Source: Treponema sp. (GTDB lineage: Bacteria > Spirochaetota > Spirochaetia > Treponematales > Breznakiellaceae). Taken from it: 27,535 bases of DNA. Shown one piece after another: positions 1-8,216 of the stretch. The stretch covers positions 1 to 27,535 of the forward strand of contig JAISLX010000179.1 of the NCBI GenBank assembly GCA_031277045.1. Direction: 5' to 3'. Under the pieces are notes generated by a model. The model worked only from the letters and a program-made list of their open reading frames with translations. It was not told the origin of the DNA and did not search any database. A program made the translations under genes and the position numbers. Within the stretch, counting starts at the first letter, position 1, and each line of letters opens with the position of its first letter.

Positions 1-585
1 GAAAAACTCTTCGGCCTCGTGGAGCGGCTCCGCAAAAAGACCGAAGTCCCGCTGGTCTTCCTGAGCTATCTGAATCCGGTATTCCACTACGGCTATGAAA
101 AATTTTTTACCCGCTGCCGGGAAGCGGGGCTGGACGGCATCATCATCCCTGACCTGCCCTTTGAGGAACAGGCGGTGGTCCGCTCCGCCGCCGCGCCCAG
201 GGGGGTGGACCTGATTTCCCTGGCGGCCCCCACATCCGCGGAACGGGTCCGGGAGATCGCGCAAACCGCATCGGGGTTATTGTACCTTGTGTCTTCCCTG
301 GGGGTTACGGGAATCCGGGGTGAAATTACCACGGACCTTCCGGCGATTATTGCCACGGTTCGGGACGCTGCCGCGGCGCGGACACCGGCGGCTAAACTGC
401 CTGTGGCGGTCGGTTTCGGCATCCACACGCCGGAACAGGCCGCGGAGATTGGCGTATATGCCGACGGGATCATCGTGGGGAGCGCCATTGTCAAAATCGT
501 GGAAGAACACGGCGCGGATGCGGGGAACTATATTTACGGCTATGTGAAGTCCCTGAAGGAAGCGGCGGCGGGACGCTCAACGTAG
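1..585 (+). CDS. trpA: Tryptophan synthase alpha subunit, C-terminal part (5' end outside window)
   Basis: TrpA splits indole-3-glycerol phosphate into indole and glyceraldehyde 3-phosphate, and passes the indole to TrpB in the cytoplasmic alpha2beta2 complex. The reading frame is open from base 1, so the gene is cut by the window edge. Compared with the usual length of about 260 residues, roughly the first 70 are missing, including the catalytic Glu and Asp of the N-terminal half. The visible part shows family hallmarks: the LSYLNPV strand followed by a GYEKFF helix, the GIIIPDLPFEE strand/loop, the YLVSSLGVTGIRGE phosphate-binding loop, and the terminal VGFGIHTPEQA and ADGIIVGSAIVK barrel strands. 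It ends with TAG at 583-585. It is presumably the last gene of a trp cluster to the left, because the next gene belongs to another pathway. I see no frameshift. Confidence 0.95.
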   Translation, partial: EKLFGLVERLRKKTEVPLVFLSYLNPVFHYGYEKFFTRCREAGLDGIIIPDLPFEEQAVVRSAAAPRGVDLISLAAPTSAERVREIAQTASGLLYLVSSLGVTGIRGEITTDLPAIIATVRDAAAARTPAAKLPVAVGFGIHTPEQAAEIGVYADGIIVGSAIVKIVEEHGADAGNYIYGYVKSLKEAAAGRST

Positions 586-774
586 AAAGCCGGCAGTTGC
601 TACACCTCTTCATTGCCGCCGCCAGGACCGGGTCAGAGCCGTTACTTGTATAAGCCTGGAATTTTTGACAGGATAACGGCCTGTGTTCACAAGCGGCCGG
701 GGCTTTATGGTTTTCCTCTTAAAAAGGACCATCACAACACGCGGAAATACAAAAGGCCAAGGGGAAAGACTATC

Positions 775-1341
775 GTGCTGATGACAGACGAAAAGCGCCA
801 AATACTTGCCACTATGGTAACAGCCCCTTACGTGGCCCTGGCGACCATGTTGATTTCTAAAGCCAGAAAATCCAGCGGCAATCAGTTTCGTCATCAGGCG
901 GAAACCCGGGCAATTCTTATTGACTACGGCTATATCAGTCCCATACTGCACAAAGCGGCCCTTACCCACGATTTAATCGAGGACCTTGAGGATTTTGACA
1001 CAAATTTGCTTAAAAACGCCGATTCCGACGGCCCGGCGGTTTACGAACTTGTTATGGAAGTTACCCGGAAAAAGGAGGAAAACAAGCGCGATTTTCTTCA
1101 CAGAATTTACGAACAGGGCAGTTGGAACGCAAAGCTGATAAAGTGCGCGGACCGGATAAGCAACATGATTGCCCTGGGTTTGGGACTCAACACGGAACAA
1201 GCCTTTATCAAAAGGTACTGCGATGAAACGGAAGAGCTTGTCCTGCCGATTGCCCGGATGGTGGACTACGACATGTACACCGAACTCACCGATCTTGTTA
1301 CCTCACGGCGCAAACTGCTCAGCCTGCATATAAACTTTTAG
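775..1341 (+). CDS. Small stand-alone HD-domain (p)ppGpp hydrolase-like protein (SpoT/Mesh1 type)
   Basis: About 189 residues. The spacing of metal-binding motifs matches the hydrolase domain of RelA/SpoT proteins: an RH pair at residues 39-40, an HD pair at 65-66 inside THDLIEDLED, and KCADRISNM with Asp126. These motifs fit a Mn-dependent enzyme that removes the 3'-pyrophosphate of (p)ppGpp or a related nucleotide. There is no synthetase, TGS or ACT domain, so this would be a small alarmone hydrolase. I chose the GTG at 775 because an AAGGGGA Shine-Dalgarno-like stretch ends 9 bases upstream. The ATG two codons later (781) is the alternative. The frame stays open upstream to 613, but that part reads as low-complexity Pro/Arg/Lys and looks non-coding. 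The 189-base gap after trpA suggests separate transcription. The substrate is inferred; other small HD phosphohydrolases are possible. Confidence 0.75.
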   Translation: MLMTDEKRQILATMVTAPYVALATMLISKARKSSGNQFRHQAETRAILIDYGYISPILHKAALTHDLIEDLEDFDTNLLKNADSDGPAVYELVMEVTRKKEENKRDFLHRIYEQGSWNAKLIKCADRISNMIALGLGLNTEQAFIKRYCDETEELVLPIARMVDYDMYTELTDLVTSRRKLLSLHINF

Positions 1342-1393
1342 GCCGGTACGGCGCCTTACCGGCAGGTTTTCGTGTTCCGTCCCGCACGGAACA
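1342..1393 (+). terminator. Pair of hairpins just after the HD-hydrolase stop, possible weak terminator
   Basis: A 22-base near-perfect palindrome (1342-1363, one mismatched pair) begins right after the stop codon and is followed by AGG and four T residues. A second perfect 8-bp stem (1373-1380 with 1386-1393, loop CCCGC) comes 9 bases later. The T-run is short, so termination is uncertain. The rest of the 215-base gap up to 1557 holds no recognisable gene. Confidence 0.4.
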
Positions 1394-1556
1394 GGACGCG
1401 GTTACCTCTTTTACACGTCCGCCGCGGTTTCCCGGCCTGTACGCGCCGCCCGAAGGCGGTACCGTACACGGACCATACCGTGACTGGACTACCGGGTCCG
1501 TTTCCGTTACACTTTTGGTTCCAAAAACTGAAATTCGGACGCGAGGTACGACTTTT

Positions 1557-3086
1557 ATGGCACTAAAAGCAAAGAAACAACCGGTTCCCGGTGATGATTC
1601 CGCGAAATCAGAACTTATCCGCCGTTTCAGGGAAAATCCGGCTGTTTTTATCGGAACCGTGATAGTTCTTGTCATCGTCATTGTGGCTTTTGTGTTTGTC
1701 CCCGCCATTGTGCCCAACGCCGGCGGTTTTGAGGTGGATTATACCTTTGGCTACTACGACAAAACCCCCATAAGTTACCGTCCGGGCAACTACTTCGCTC
1801 TGGTTTACGAACAGCTTAGCCAGAGTAACCAGGGCGCCTACAGCGGGGAAAACGCCGCTTATATCAATTTCCAGGTATGGTGGGCCGCCTTCCAGTCCGC
1901 CGTGGTTCATACCGGGATTCTCCACGAAATGAACAAGGCCGGGTACGAACCCTCCAAAGAAAAAGTTGACCGGGAAGTAGCCCAGGCGTTCCAGGTTAAC
2001 GGCCGCTTTGACGCGGCCAGTTACCGCCAGCTAAGCGATTCCAGAAAAATAGCTATATGGCGGGAAGCCCAGGAACAGATCATCGCCGATGTATACCAGC
2101 GGGACCAGTACGAGCTTTTAAGGCCCTCCGGGGAAAACGAGTTTGTGGTCGAAATGGCCGCCGCCCAGCGCCGTTTTGAAGGAGCGGCCTATAATCTGCA
2201 GGATTACCCGGAGACGGAACTAAGCGCCTACGCGGCCCAGAATTTCGCCCTGTTCAAGTCCGTTCATTTTTCCCGGATCACCATCAACTCCGGTGAACGA
2301 GAAGCCCGGCAGATCCTCGCCTCCGTAAAGGACGGTACCCTGAGTTTCGAGGACGCCGCGCGGAACCAGTCCCAGGACGCTTATGCCGAACGCGGGGGCG
2401 ATATGGGCGTCCAAATGGCCTATGAAATGGATTCGGTCATCAGCGGCGAGGCGGAACGGGAAAAGGTTCTGGCCCTGAAGAAAGGCGAAATAAGCGATCT
2501 TATCAGCACGGGGGAAAGCTGGATATTCTTCCGGGCCGAGGAGGATCCCGCCGCGCTGGACATCACCGACGCCGCCCAAATAGAAAAGGTCCGGTCTTAC
2601 CTGCTCCTGTTTGAACGGGGCCGGGTAGTGGATTACTTCGCCGGTCTGGCGGAAGAAATCCGGGCCAGGGGCGTTGAGTTTGACAAAGCCCTTGAGGAGG
2701 CGGGATTGAAAAAATTCAGTTTTGGCCCCCTGGCGATTAACTACGGCAACCTGCCGTTCTTCCCCCGGCTTGCGGGTGTCGAAGGCTTCGACGATTCGGC
2801 CCTGTCAAATTTCGCGGTAACCGATAGTTTTTGGCGGACCGCCTTTTCCACCCCTGTGGGTACTGTTTCCGAACCCCTGGAACTGGGGGATCAGGTACTG
2901 ATCCTCCTGCCCCTGGATGCCGAACCCGCGGAATCGCCTGAGGAAAACGCCGCGAACATCGAGCTTACCTTTCGGTATTTTGCCCTCGAGACCTGGGTAA
3001 AAGACGCCATCCAGCCCTTTTTTACCCAGAATCCGAAACTCAAAGACCAGTTTTGGGAGACCTACAGCCGTTATCTGATGAATTGA
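1557..3086 (+). CDS. Membrane-anchored SurA/PpiC-type peptidyl-prolyl isomerase-like chaperone
   Basis: About 509 residues. A Lys/Arg-rich cytoplasmic start is followed by one strongly hydrophobic segment (about 29-52, rich in Val/Ile/Phe) and a long periplasmic part. This is the layout of SurA/PrsA/PpiD folding factors. The N-terminal periplasmic section resembles a SurA N-domain (helical, residues about 80-220). A parvulin-like section follows at about 235-335, containing the SFEDAARNQSQD...RGGDMG pattern and an ALKKGEISDLISTGESWIFFR strand. The family assists outer-membrane and periplasmic protein folding. The ATG at 1557 has GAGG 10 bases upstream, and the N-terminus then gives a normal anchor. 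An upstream GTG-type extension to 1515 lacks a ribosome site. The stop overlaps the next start (TGATG), so the two genes are translationally coupled. Isomerase activity cannot be judged from sequence alone. Confidence 0.8.
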   Translation: MALKAKKQPVPGDDSAKSELIRRFRENPAVFIGTVIVLVIVIVAFVFVPAIVPNAGGFEVDYTFGYYDKTPISYRPGNYFALVYEQLSQSNQGAYSGENAAYINFQVWWAAFQSAVVHTGILHEMNKAGYEPSKEKVDREVAQAFQVNGRFDAASYRQLSDSRKIAIWREAQEQIIADVYQRDQYELLRPSGENEFVVEMAAAQRRFEGAAYNLQDYPETELSAYAAQNFALFKSVHFSRITINSGEREARQILASVKDGTLSFEDAARNQSQDAYAERGGDMGVQMAYEMDSVISGEAEREKVLALKKGEISDLISTGESWIFFRAEEDPAALDITDAAQIEKVRSYLLLFERGRVVDYFAGLAEEIRARGVEFDKALEEAGLKKFSFGPLAINYGNLPFFPRLAGVEGFDDSALSNFAVTDSFWRTAFSTPVGTVSEPLELGDQVLILLPLDAEPAESPEENAANIELTFRYFALETWVKDAIQPFFTQNPKLKDQFWETYSRYLMN

Positions 3087-4810
3087 TGTCCAACCACCCC
3101 CGCAGGACCAATGCGCGGCGGGGTTTTTCCGTTTGTTATCGGGGAAAAACTCTGCTTTCCACCATCGATCCGGTTGCCCAGGCCGAACGGACGGCGGAAG
3201 CCGCGCCGCTTCATGATTCTACCCTCTATTTCTGCCCCTCCCCCCTGTTCGGTTACGGTTTGTCCCGCCTTTTGGAGCGGATCGAGGCCCACAAGCTTGA
3301 TTCGGCGGTCCTCTGCGTAGAAGCGGACCGGGAACTGCTGGCCCTGTCCCTGGACGGGACCAGCGCCGCGCTCCCCTCCCCGTTCAGCCATCCCCGCCTG
3401 TCCCTGCTGGGCGTTGGCGGAGCCGGCCCTGAACCGGGAGAAAGCGCGGAACAGGGCGCGGGGCGGCTCTGCGCCTTTGTCCGGCAGCGATGGGGAAGCC
3501 GCCGCTTCCGCCGTCTGGAGGTTCTGCGCTTTTCCGGGGCATGGCAGCTTTACCCGGAACTGTACGCCGCCCTCGCGGAGGCCCTCCGCGCCGACATTGC
3601 CACGGACTGGGCCAACGCCATGACGCTGATAAAACTGGGACGGCGTTACGCCCGGAATTTTATCCGCAACCTGGCCCTCATCCCCCGGTGCCCCCCGGTT
3701 TCCGCCCTCTCCTTCGGAACGGCGCCTGTCCTGGTTCTGGGGGCGGGACCTTCGCTGGACGGCTTCCTGGATACCCTGGGGGGACGGTCCCTGGGGGAGC
3801 GGCCCTACCGGATCGTCTGCGCGGATACGGTAATCCCCAGCCTTAAGGCGCGGAACATACGGCCGGATCTGGTTATCGCCCTGGAAAGCCAGCACTGGAA
3901 TCTGCGGGATTTTGTCGGCGCGAAGGGCTGGGGAGTGCCGCTGGCTATGGATCTGTCCGCCCTTCCCGCCACGGCGCGGGTTCTGGGGGGGGCCTGTTAC
4001 ACTTTTTTTACCCCCTGGACCGGACTGGGCTTCTTCAAACGCCTGGAAGCGGCGGGCCTTCTTCCGGAACGCTTCCCCCCCCTAGGTTCCGTGGGCCTTA
4101 GCGCCGTGGCGGCGGCCCTAAAACTGGGCGCGGGGCCGGTGATCGTCTGCGGCGTTGATTTTTCCTTTACCGCGGACAGCTACCACGCCCGTTCCACGCC
4201 GGGACACCGGGAAAAACTGCGGGGACAGAACCGCTTTAGGGGCCTTCTCAACCAGGCGGCCGCCTTTCGCGGCAGCGCCTTCGCCGCCCTTTCAAAATCC
4301 GGGCAGCCGGTACGCAGCGACCCCGCCATGCGGAATTACCGTGAACTTTTTGAGCGGGAATTTTCTGGCGAAACCCGGCTTAGGGATGTTGAAGGTTCCG
4401 GCCTTCCCCTGGGAATTCCCGCGTTGAGCCCCGAGGAAGCGGCGGCGATTCTGTGGAACCCGTCCTGTCCGGGCGCGGATACGGGCCGGCCCGAAAAGCC
4501 GGGGGAAGCCGTATACGACGCGGCCAAAGCCGCCGGGCTGCGGGAAATTATCGGCGGGGAACTGGCGGCCCTGGAAAAACTACGGGGCATCCTGCGGGGG
4601 GAGGCCGCGCCTGAAAAATTAGAGGCGCTTCTCGATTTTTGCGATTACCTTTGGGCCCACTTTCCCGAATGCGCCGCCGCCGCCCGCCGCCCGCCGGGTA
4701 CGGACATCGTGTTCCTCAAGCGGATACGGGCGGAAATCGAGCCGTTTATGGGGCTTCTGAAAATCGCCCTGGCGGAGATCCGGCGGGACGGCACCTTGCC
4801 GGCCTCATAG
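3086..4810 (+). CDS. MptE-like / DUF115 (6-hydroxymethylpterin pyrophosphokinase-like, Maf-related) protein
   Basis: About 574 residues. A central domain (roughly 210-400) carries the family pattern: VLVLGAGPSLD nucleotide-binding-like loop, RIVCADTVIPSLKARNIRPDLVIALES, and later GPVIVCGVDFSFTADSYHA. This DUF115/MptE-like fold occurs in archaeal pterin pyrophosphokinases and in the bacterial Maf 'motility-associated factor' glycosyltransferase-like proteins. In flagellated bacteria the latter are linked to flagellin glycosylation with nonulosonic acids. No flagellar gene lies nearby, so a role in flagellin or other glycan modification is inference. The N-terminal 200 residues and the helical C-terminal 130 residues have no recognised motif. 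The start is fixed by the TGATG overlap with the chaperone gene. The 3' side is abnormal: instead of a terminator, a decayed mobile-type sequence begins directly after the TAG. Confidence 0.78.
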   Translation: MSNHPRRTNARRGFSVCYRGKTLLSTIDPVAQAERTAEAAPLHDSTLYFCPSPLFGYGLSRLLERIEAHKLDSAVLCVEADRELLALSLDGTSAALPSPFSHPRLSLLGVGGAGPEPGESAEQGAGRLCAFVRQRWGSRRFRRLEVLRFSGAWQLYPELYAALAEALRADIATDWANAMTLIKLGRRYARNFIRNLALIPRCPPVSALSFGTAPVLVLGAGPSLDGFLDTLGGRSLGERPYRIVCADTVIPSLKARNIRPDLVIALESQHWNLRDFVGAKGWGVPLAMDLSALPATARVLGGACYTFFTPWTGLGFFKRLEAAGLLPERFPPLGSVGLSAVAAALKLGAGPVIVCGVDFSFTADSYHARSTPGHREKLRGQNRFRGLLNQAAAFRGSAFAALSKSGQPVRSDPAMRNYRELFEREFSGETRLRDVEGSGLPLGIPALSPEEAAAILWNPSCPGADTGRPEKPGEAVYDAAKAAGLREIIGGELAALEKLRGILRGEAAPEKLEALLDFCDYLWAHFPECAAAARRPPGTDIVFLKRIRAEIEPFMGLLKIALAEIRRDGTLPAS

Positions 4811-5112
4811 AAATTCTGGACGAAAAAAACCGGAATCAAACCGATTGCCTTCCGGGAAAACGGCCGCCTTGAAATCAGCGAATATACGGACGCCAACGAG
4901 GACGGGAGTACCGACGGGCGGTTTGTCGCCGGGGGGAGAGCCTTAACGGGGCGATGGACCGGCTGCTGGGCAGGATAACGAACGAGGCGCCTGCCGCCGT
5001 AACCGCCGCGCAGCGGGACGGCGCGGTTGTGAAGGGGGCTACCTGGCTTGAGAAGACCGCCGGGGGAATGCGGCGCGTCGTCTACCTGAGCAAACACGCC
5101 GCGGACCAGTAA
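4811..5112 (+). pseudogene. Frame-disrupted coding relic upstream of the polyvalent-protein fragment
   Basis: No intact gene lies here, but two coding-like pieces do. One continues in the DUF115 frame after its stop and reads FRENGRLEISEYTDANEDG then STDGRFVAGG, ending near 4940. The sense then shifts to another frame (from about 4934), giving MDRLLGRITNEAPAAVTAA then QRDGAVVKGATWLEKTAGG, and stops at TAA 5110-5112. The next base frame continues directly into the polyvalent-protein fragment. No start codon with a ribosome site was found. The pieces read as one degraded gene or as two joined gene ends. I do not recognise the protein. The DANEDGSTD stretch resembles a calcium-loop motif, as in the secreted protein at 10189-12069, but this is too short to prove relationship. 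Confidence 0.5.
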
Positions 5113-6521
5113 TCCGGGCGCTGCGGGACCAGTACGCGGGCACGGAGGCGGAATACAAGGCCCCCAACGGCAAGCCCTCCCTGCTGCTTGAAACCCTGGG
5201 TGAGGAGCAGGGACGGCGGGCATGGTACGCGGTACGGACATCGGCTTTCAAAGAGTGGTTCGGGGATTGGGAAAGGGCGGCGCGGATAGCAGAATTGGAA
5301 AGGACGCCCAATCTCAAGTTAAAAGGGAACGCCTATGAGGGGAAATATGACCTGAACAAAGAATCCATGATTGAATACCTGAATAATTTACGAAAAGAAA
5401 CTGATAAAAATCCGCTTCACAACGACCATCTTCCTGATAATATTAAACTGAGCGCCAAGGGTATAAAAAAGATTATAGGATACGGCCTTAGCCAGGACGT
5501 TTACAAAAAGATACTGGCCCATATTCCCGAAATTACCCAGCGGGCCGTCTTTATTGCCGATCAAAAACCAAATAAGCCAACGGCTCCCTATAAACTGTAC
5601 CGGCACCTTGCCTGCGGCATAGAGATTGACGGGAAGCCTTATACCGCTCATGTTATTTTGGGAGAGAATTCCGGGACTTGGTACTATGATCACATAATAA
5701 CCCAAATAGAAAAGGGAAGGCTTTTGGCAGGTATCCAGGTAACAACCCCGGGCCATCCAAAGACTTCCCCTCTCGATACTGTAAAAGATACTACCCTTAT
5801 CGGCATTTTGCAAGCCCCAACTACGTCAAAAATTATCGACCCCAACGGGGAGCCCCTGGCGGTGTTCCACGGGACGGGGGCGGCATTCGACGTTTTTAAT
5901 AACGAAAGCGGCATTGGGGCCTACTACTTTACCGCCGAAAAACGCCGGGCGGACACCTACGCGGCTATGAAAGGGGACCGGAACGGCATAGTAATGCCGG
6001 TGTTCCTGGATATAAAGAACCCGGTCGAACTGGACGCGGAGGATTTCAAAAAAGACAACATCGAAAATTACCGCGATAAGTATGCCGGCGCGGTAAATAC
6101 CTTTTCCCGCGCCTATGCCGCATTCTCCCCCACGCAGATAAAATCCGCCACGGCCAACGCCGGAACCTACGGCGGCGAAAACCTCTCTATCCTCCTGCAG
6201 ACCGGGGACCGCGACATGATGGAGGAAGCCGCCACCTTTGATGACGGGAAAGACTACCGGGCCTACGTCGAGGCATTCTACAAATTGCCGAAGGAAGTGG
6301 AAGGGTTTACGGACGAACAGATTAACGCATGGTTTGACGAATATGTAAAAGACGTGAAGCGGGCGGTTGACGATCCGGAGGACGGGGACATTGGGAATCT
6401 CACTCATCCTTTGCCTTCAGCACCGCCAGAAACGCGCTTTGGGGAAGCTCCACCTCCCCCACGGTCTTCATCCGCTTCTTCCCCTCTTTTTGCTTTTCCA
6501 GAAGCTTGCGTTTGCGGGTAA
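5109..6521 (+). pseudogene. Truncated polyvalent-protein remnant: WFGDWE linker, LPD3/PBECR-like domain and ADP-ribosyltransferase-like domain
   Basis: The frame is open from 5109 to 6521 but has no convincing start; a TTG at 5295 is the first option. Domain order: (1) a linker with APNGKPS and VRTSAFKEWFGDWE, a signature of phage MuF-type and conjugative-element polyvalent proteins; (2) a domain at about 5360-5830 with LAHIPEI, YTAHVIL and YYDHIITQIEKG, resembling the LPD3 or barnase/EndoU/RelE-like (PBECR) toxin domains of the same proteins; (3) an ART-PolyVal-like domain at about 5830-6210 with IIDPNGEPLAVFHGTG, IGAYYFT and FSPTQIKSATANAGTYG. The His of HGT and Tyr of YYFT fit an H-Y type ADP-ribosyltransferase site. 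The last 120 bases run antisense through the end of lepA and translate to nonsense, so the native C-terminus is lost; real sequence probably ends near 6399. The stretch 5300-5800 is visibly more AT-rich than its neighbours, fitting horizontal origin. Family naming is from memory of motifs. Confidence 0.68.
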
Positions 6522-8205
6522 TGTCGCCGCCGTAACACTTGGCAAGTACGTCTTTGCGCAGGGCGTTTACGGTCTCCCTGGCGATGATCTGGCTGCCGAT
6601 GGCCCCCTGGATGGGGATTTTGAACTGCTGCCGGGGGATCTCGTCCCGGAGCCGCTCGCAGATAAGGCGGGCCCGCGTCTGGGCATTCCCCTGGAACACC
6701 AGGCAGGACAGAGCGTCCACCGGCTTGCCGTTGAGCAGAATATCCAGCTTGGCAAGTTCCGTGGGTTTGTAGCCGGTAATGTCGTAGTCAAACGATGCGT
6801 AGCCCCGGCTGATGCTTTTAAGCCTGTCGTAAAAGTCGAACAGAACTTCCGCCAGGGGCATGTCGTAGATTAGTTCCACGCGCTTTTCGTCCAGGTAGGT
6901 CATGTTGGTCTGGACCCCCCGTTTTTCCAGGCACAGGTTCATGACGTTCCCCAGGTACGCGGCGGGGCTGATCACCGAGGCGCGGATATAGGGCTCCTCC
7001 GCTCCCTCAACACGGCCTTCGCCGGGGTAATCGCTGGGGTTGTCCACGGACAGTTCCCCGCCGCCGCGCAGTTTTACCCGGTACTTTACCGAGGGAGCGG
7101 TGAATATCACCGACTGGTTGAATTCCCGTTCCAGCCGTTCCTGGATCACCTCCAGGTGGAGCAGCCCCAAAAAACCGCAGCGGAAGCCGAAGCCCAGCGC
7201 CGCCGAAGAATCCTTTTCGTAGATCAGGGAGGCGTCGTTCAGCTTGAGCTTTTCCATGCTGACCCGCAGTTCCTCATAGTCGTTGGAGTCCATGGGGTAA
7301 ATCGAGGAAAAAACCACGGGCTTTACCTCCCGGAAGCCCGGCAGCGCCTGGGCGCAGGGGCGATCCGCCACGGTTACCGTATCCCCAACCCGTACATCCG
7401 CCACGGTTTTTACCCCCGCGATGATGTACCCCACGCTGCCGGCGGATAGTTCTTCAGTCTCCACCAGGGCAAGTTTGAAAACCCCCAGGGATTCCACCTC
7501 GTAAACCGAGGCGTTGGACATAAAACTGATCTTCATCCCCCGGCGGACGGCGCCGTCAAAGATCCGCAGATGCACCACCACCCCCCGGTAGGGGTCGTAG
7601 TGGCAATCGAAGATCAGCGCCCGCAGGGGGGCCCCGCTGTCCCCGGCGGGGGCGGGAAAACGAGTAACGATGGCCTCGAAAAGCTCGTCAACGCCGGTCC
7701 CCTGCCGGGCGGAAACCAGCAGGGCGTCCCGGGGGTCTAGGCCCAAATCCTTTTCAATCTGACGCCGGGCTTCCCCAATATCCGCGGCCTGCATGTCTAT
7801 CTTGTTAATCACCGGCACAATTTCCAGGTTATGCTCCAGGGCCATGTACATGTTGGAAATGGTTTGGGCCTGGACCCCCTGGGTGGCGTCCACCAGGAGC
7901 AGGGCGCCTTCGCAGGAACTGATGGCCCGGGACACTTCGTAGCTAAAGTCCACGTGTCCGGGGGTATCCACCAGGTTGAGTTCGTATTCATGCCCATCCG
8001 CGGCCGTGTAGGGAAGGGTTACCGCCTGACTTTTGATCGTGATACCCCGCTCCCGTTCAATGTCCATATTGTCCAGAATCTGATCCTGAAAATCCCGGTC
8101 CTCCACAAGGCGGACCTTCTGGATCAACCGGTCCGCCAGCGTGGACTTGCCGTGATCGATATGGGCAATGATGCAGAAATTGCGGATGTACTGAATGTGC
8201 GCCAT
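6400..8205 (-). CDS. lepA: Elongation factor 4 (LepA), ribosome-associated GTPase
   Basis: 601 residues, the normal family length. LepA is a translational GTPase linked to ribosome back-translocation and small-subunit assembly or stress. The N-terminus has the G1 loop AHIDHGKST (residues 14-22), RERGITIKSQ (switch I), DTPGHVDF (G3) and VINKIDMQAAD (G4). The diagnostic C-terminal domain ends in GKKRMKTVGEVELPQSAFLAVLK, which separates LepA from EF-G. It starts 11 bases after the stop of the HtrA-like gene, so it is probably the last cistron of the leftward operon, with only a weak AGG ribosome site. Its 3' end meets the polyvalent-protein relic head-on and I see no terminator there. The gene itself appears intact. 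Confidence 0.97.
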   Translation of the reverse strand: MAHIQYIRNFCIIAHIDHGKSTLADRLIQKVRLVEDRDFQDQILDNMDIERERGITIKSQAVTLPYTAADGHEYELNLVDTPGHVDFSYEVSRAISSCEGALLLVDATQGVQAQTISNMYMALEHNLEIVPVINKIDMQAADIGEARRQIEKDLGLDPRDALLVSARQGTGVDELFEAIVTRFPAPAGDSGAPLRALIFDCHYDPYRGVVVHLRIFDGAVRRGMKISFMSNASVYEVESLGVFKLALVETEELSAGSVGYIIAGVKTVADVRVGDTVTVADRPCAQALPGFREVKPVVFSSIYPMDSNDYEELRVSMEKLKLNDASLIYEKDSSAALGFGFRCGFLGLLHLEVIQERLEREFNQSVIFTAPSVKYRVKLRGGGELSVDNPSDYPGEGRVEGAEEPYIRASVISPAAYLGNVMNLCLEKRGVQTNMTYLDEKRVELIYDMPLAEVLFDFYDRLKSISRGYASFDYDITGYKPTELAKLDILLNGKPVDALSCLVFQGNAQTRARLICERLRDEIPRQQFKIPIQGAIGSQIIARETVNALRKDVLAKCYGGDITRKRKLLEKQKEGKKRMKTVGEVELPQSAFLAVLKAKDE

Positions 8206-8216
8206 TAATGCCTATT

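Noticed and set aside
665..693. TTGACA at 665-670 as -35 box for the HD-hydrolase gene
   Set aside because: No acceptable -10 box occurs 16-18 bases downstream.
6400..6521. Last 120 bases of the polyvalent-protein frame as real coding sequence
   Set aside because: They are antisense to the conserved C-terminus of lepA and translate to Pro/Ser-rich nonsense.
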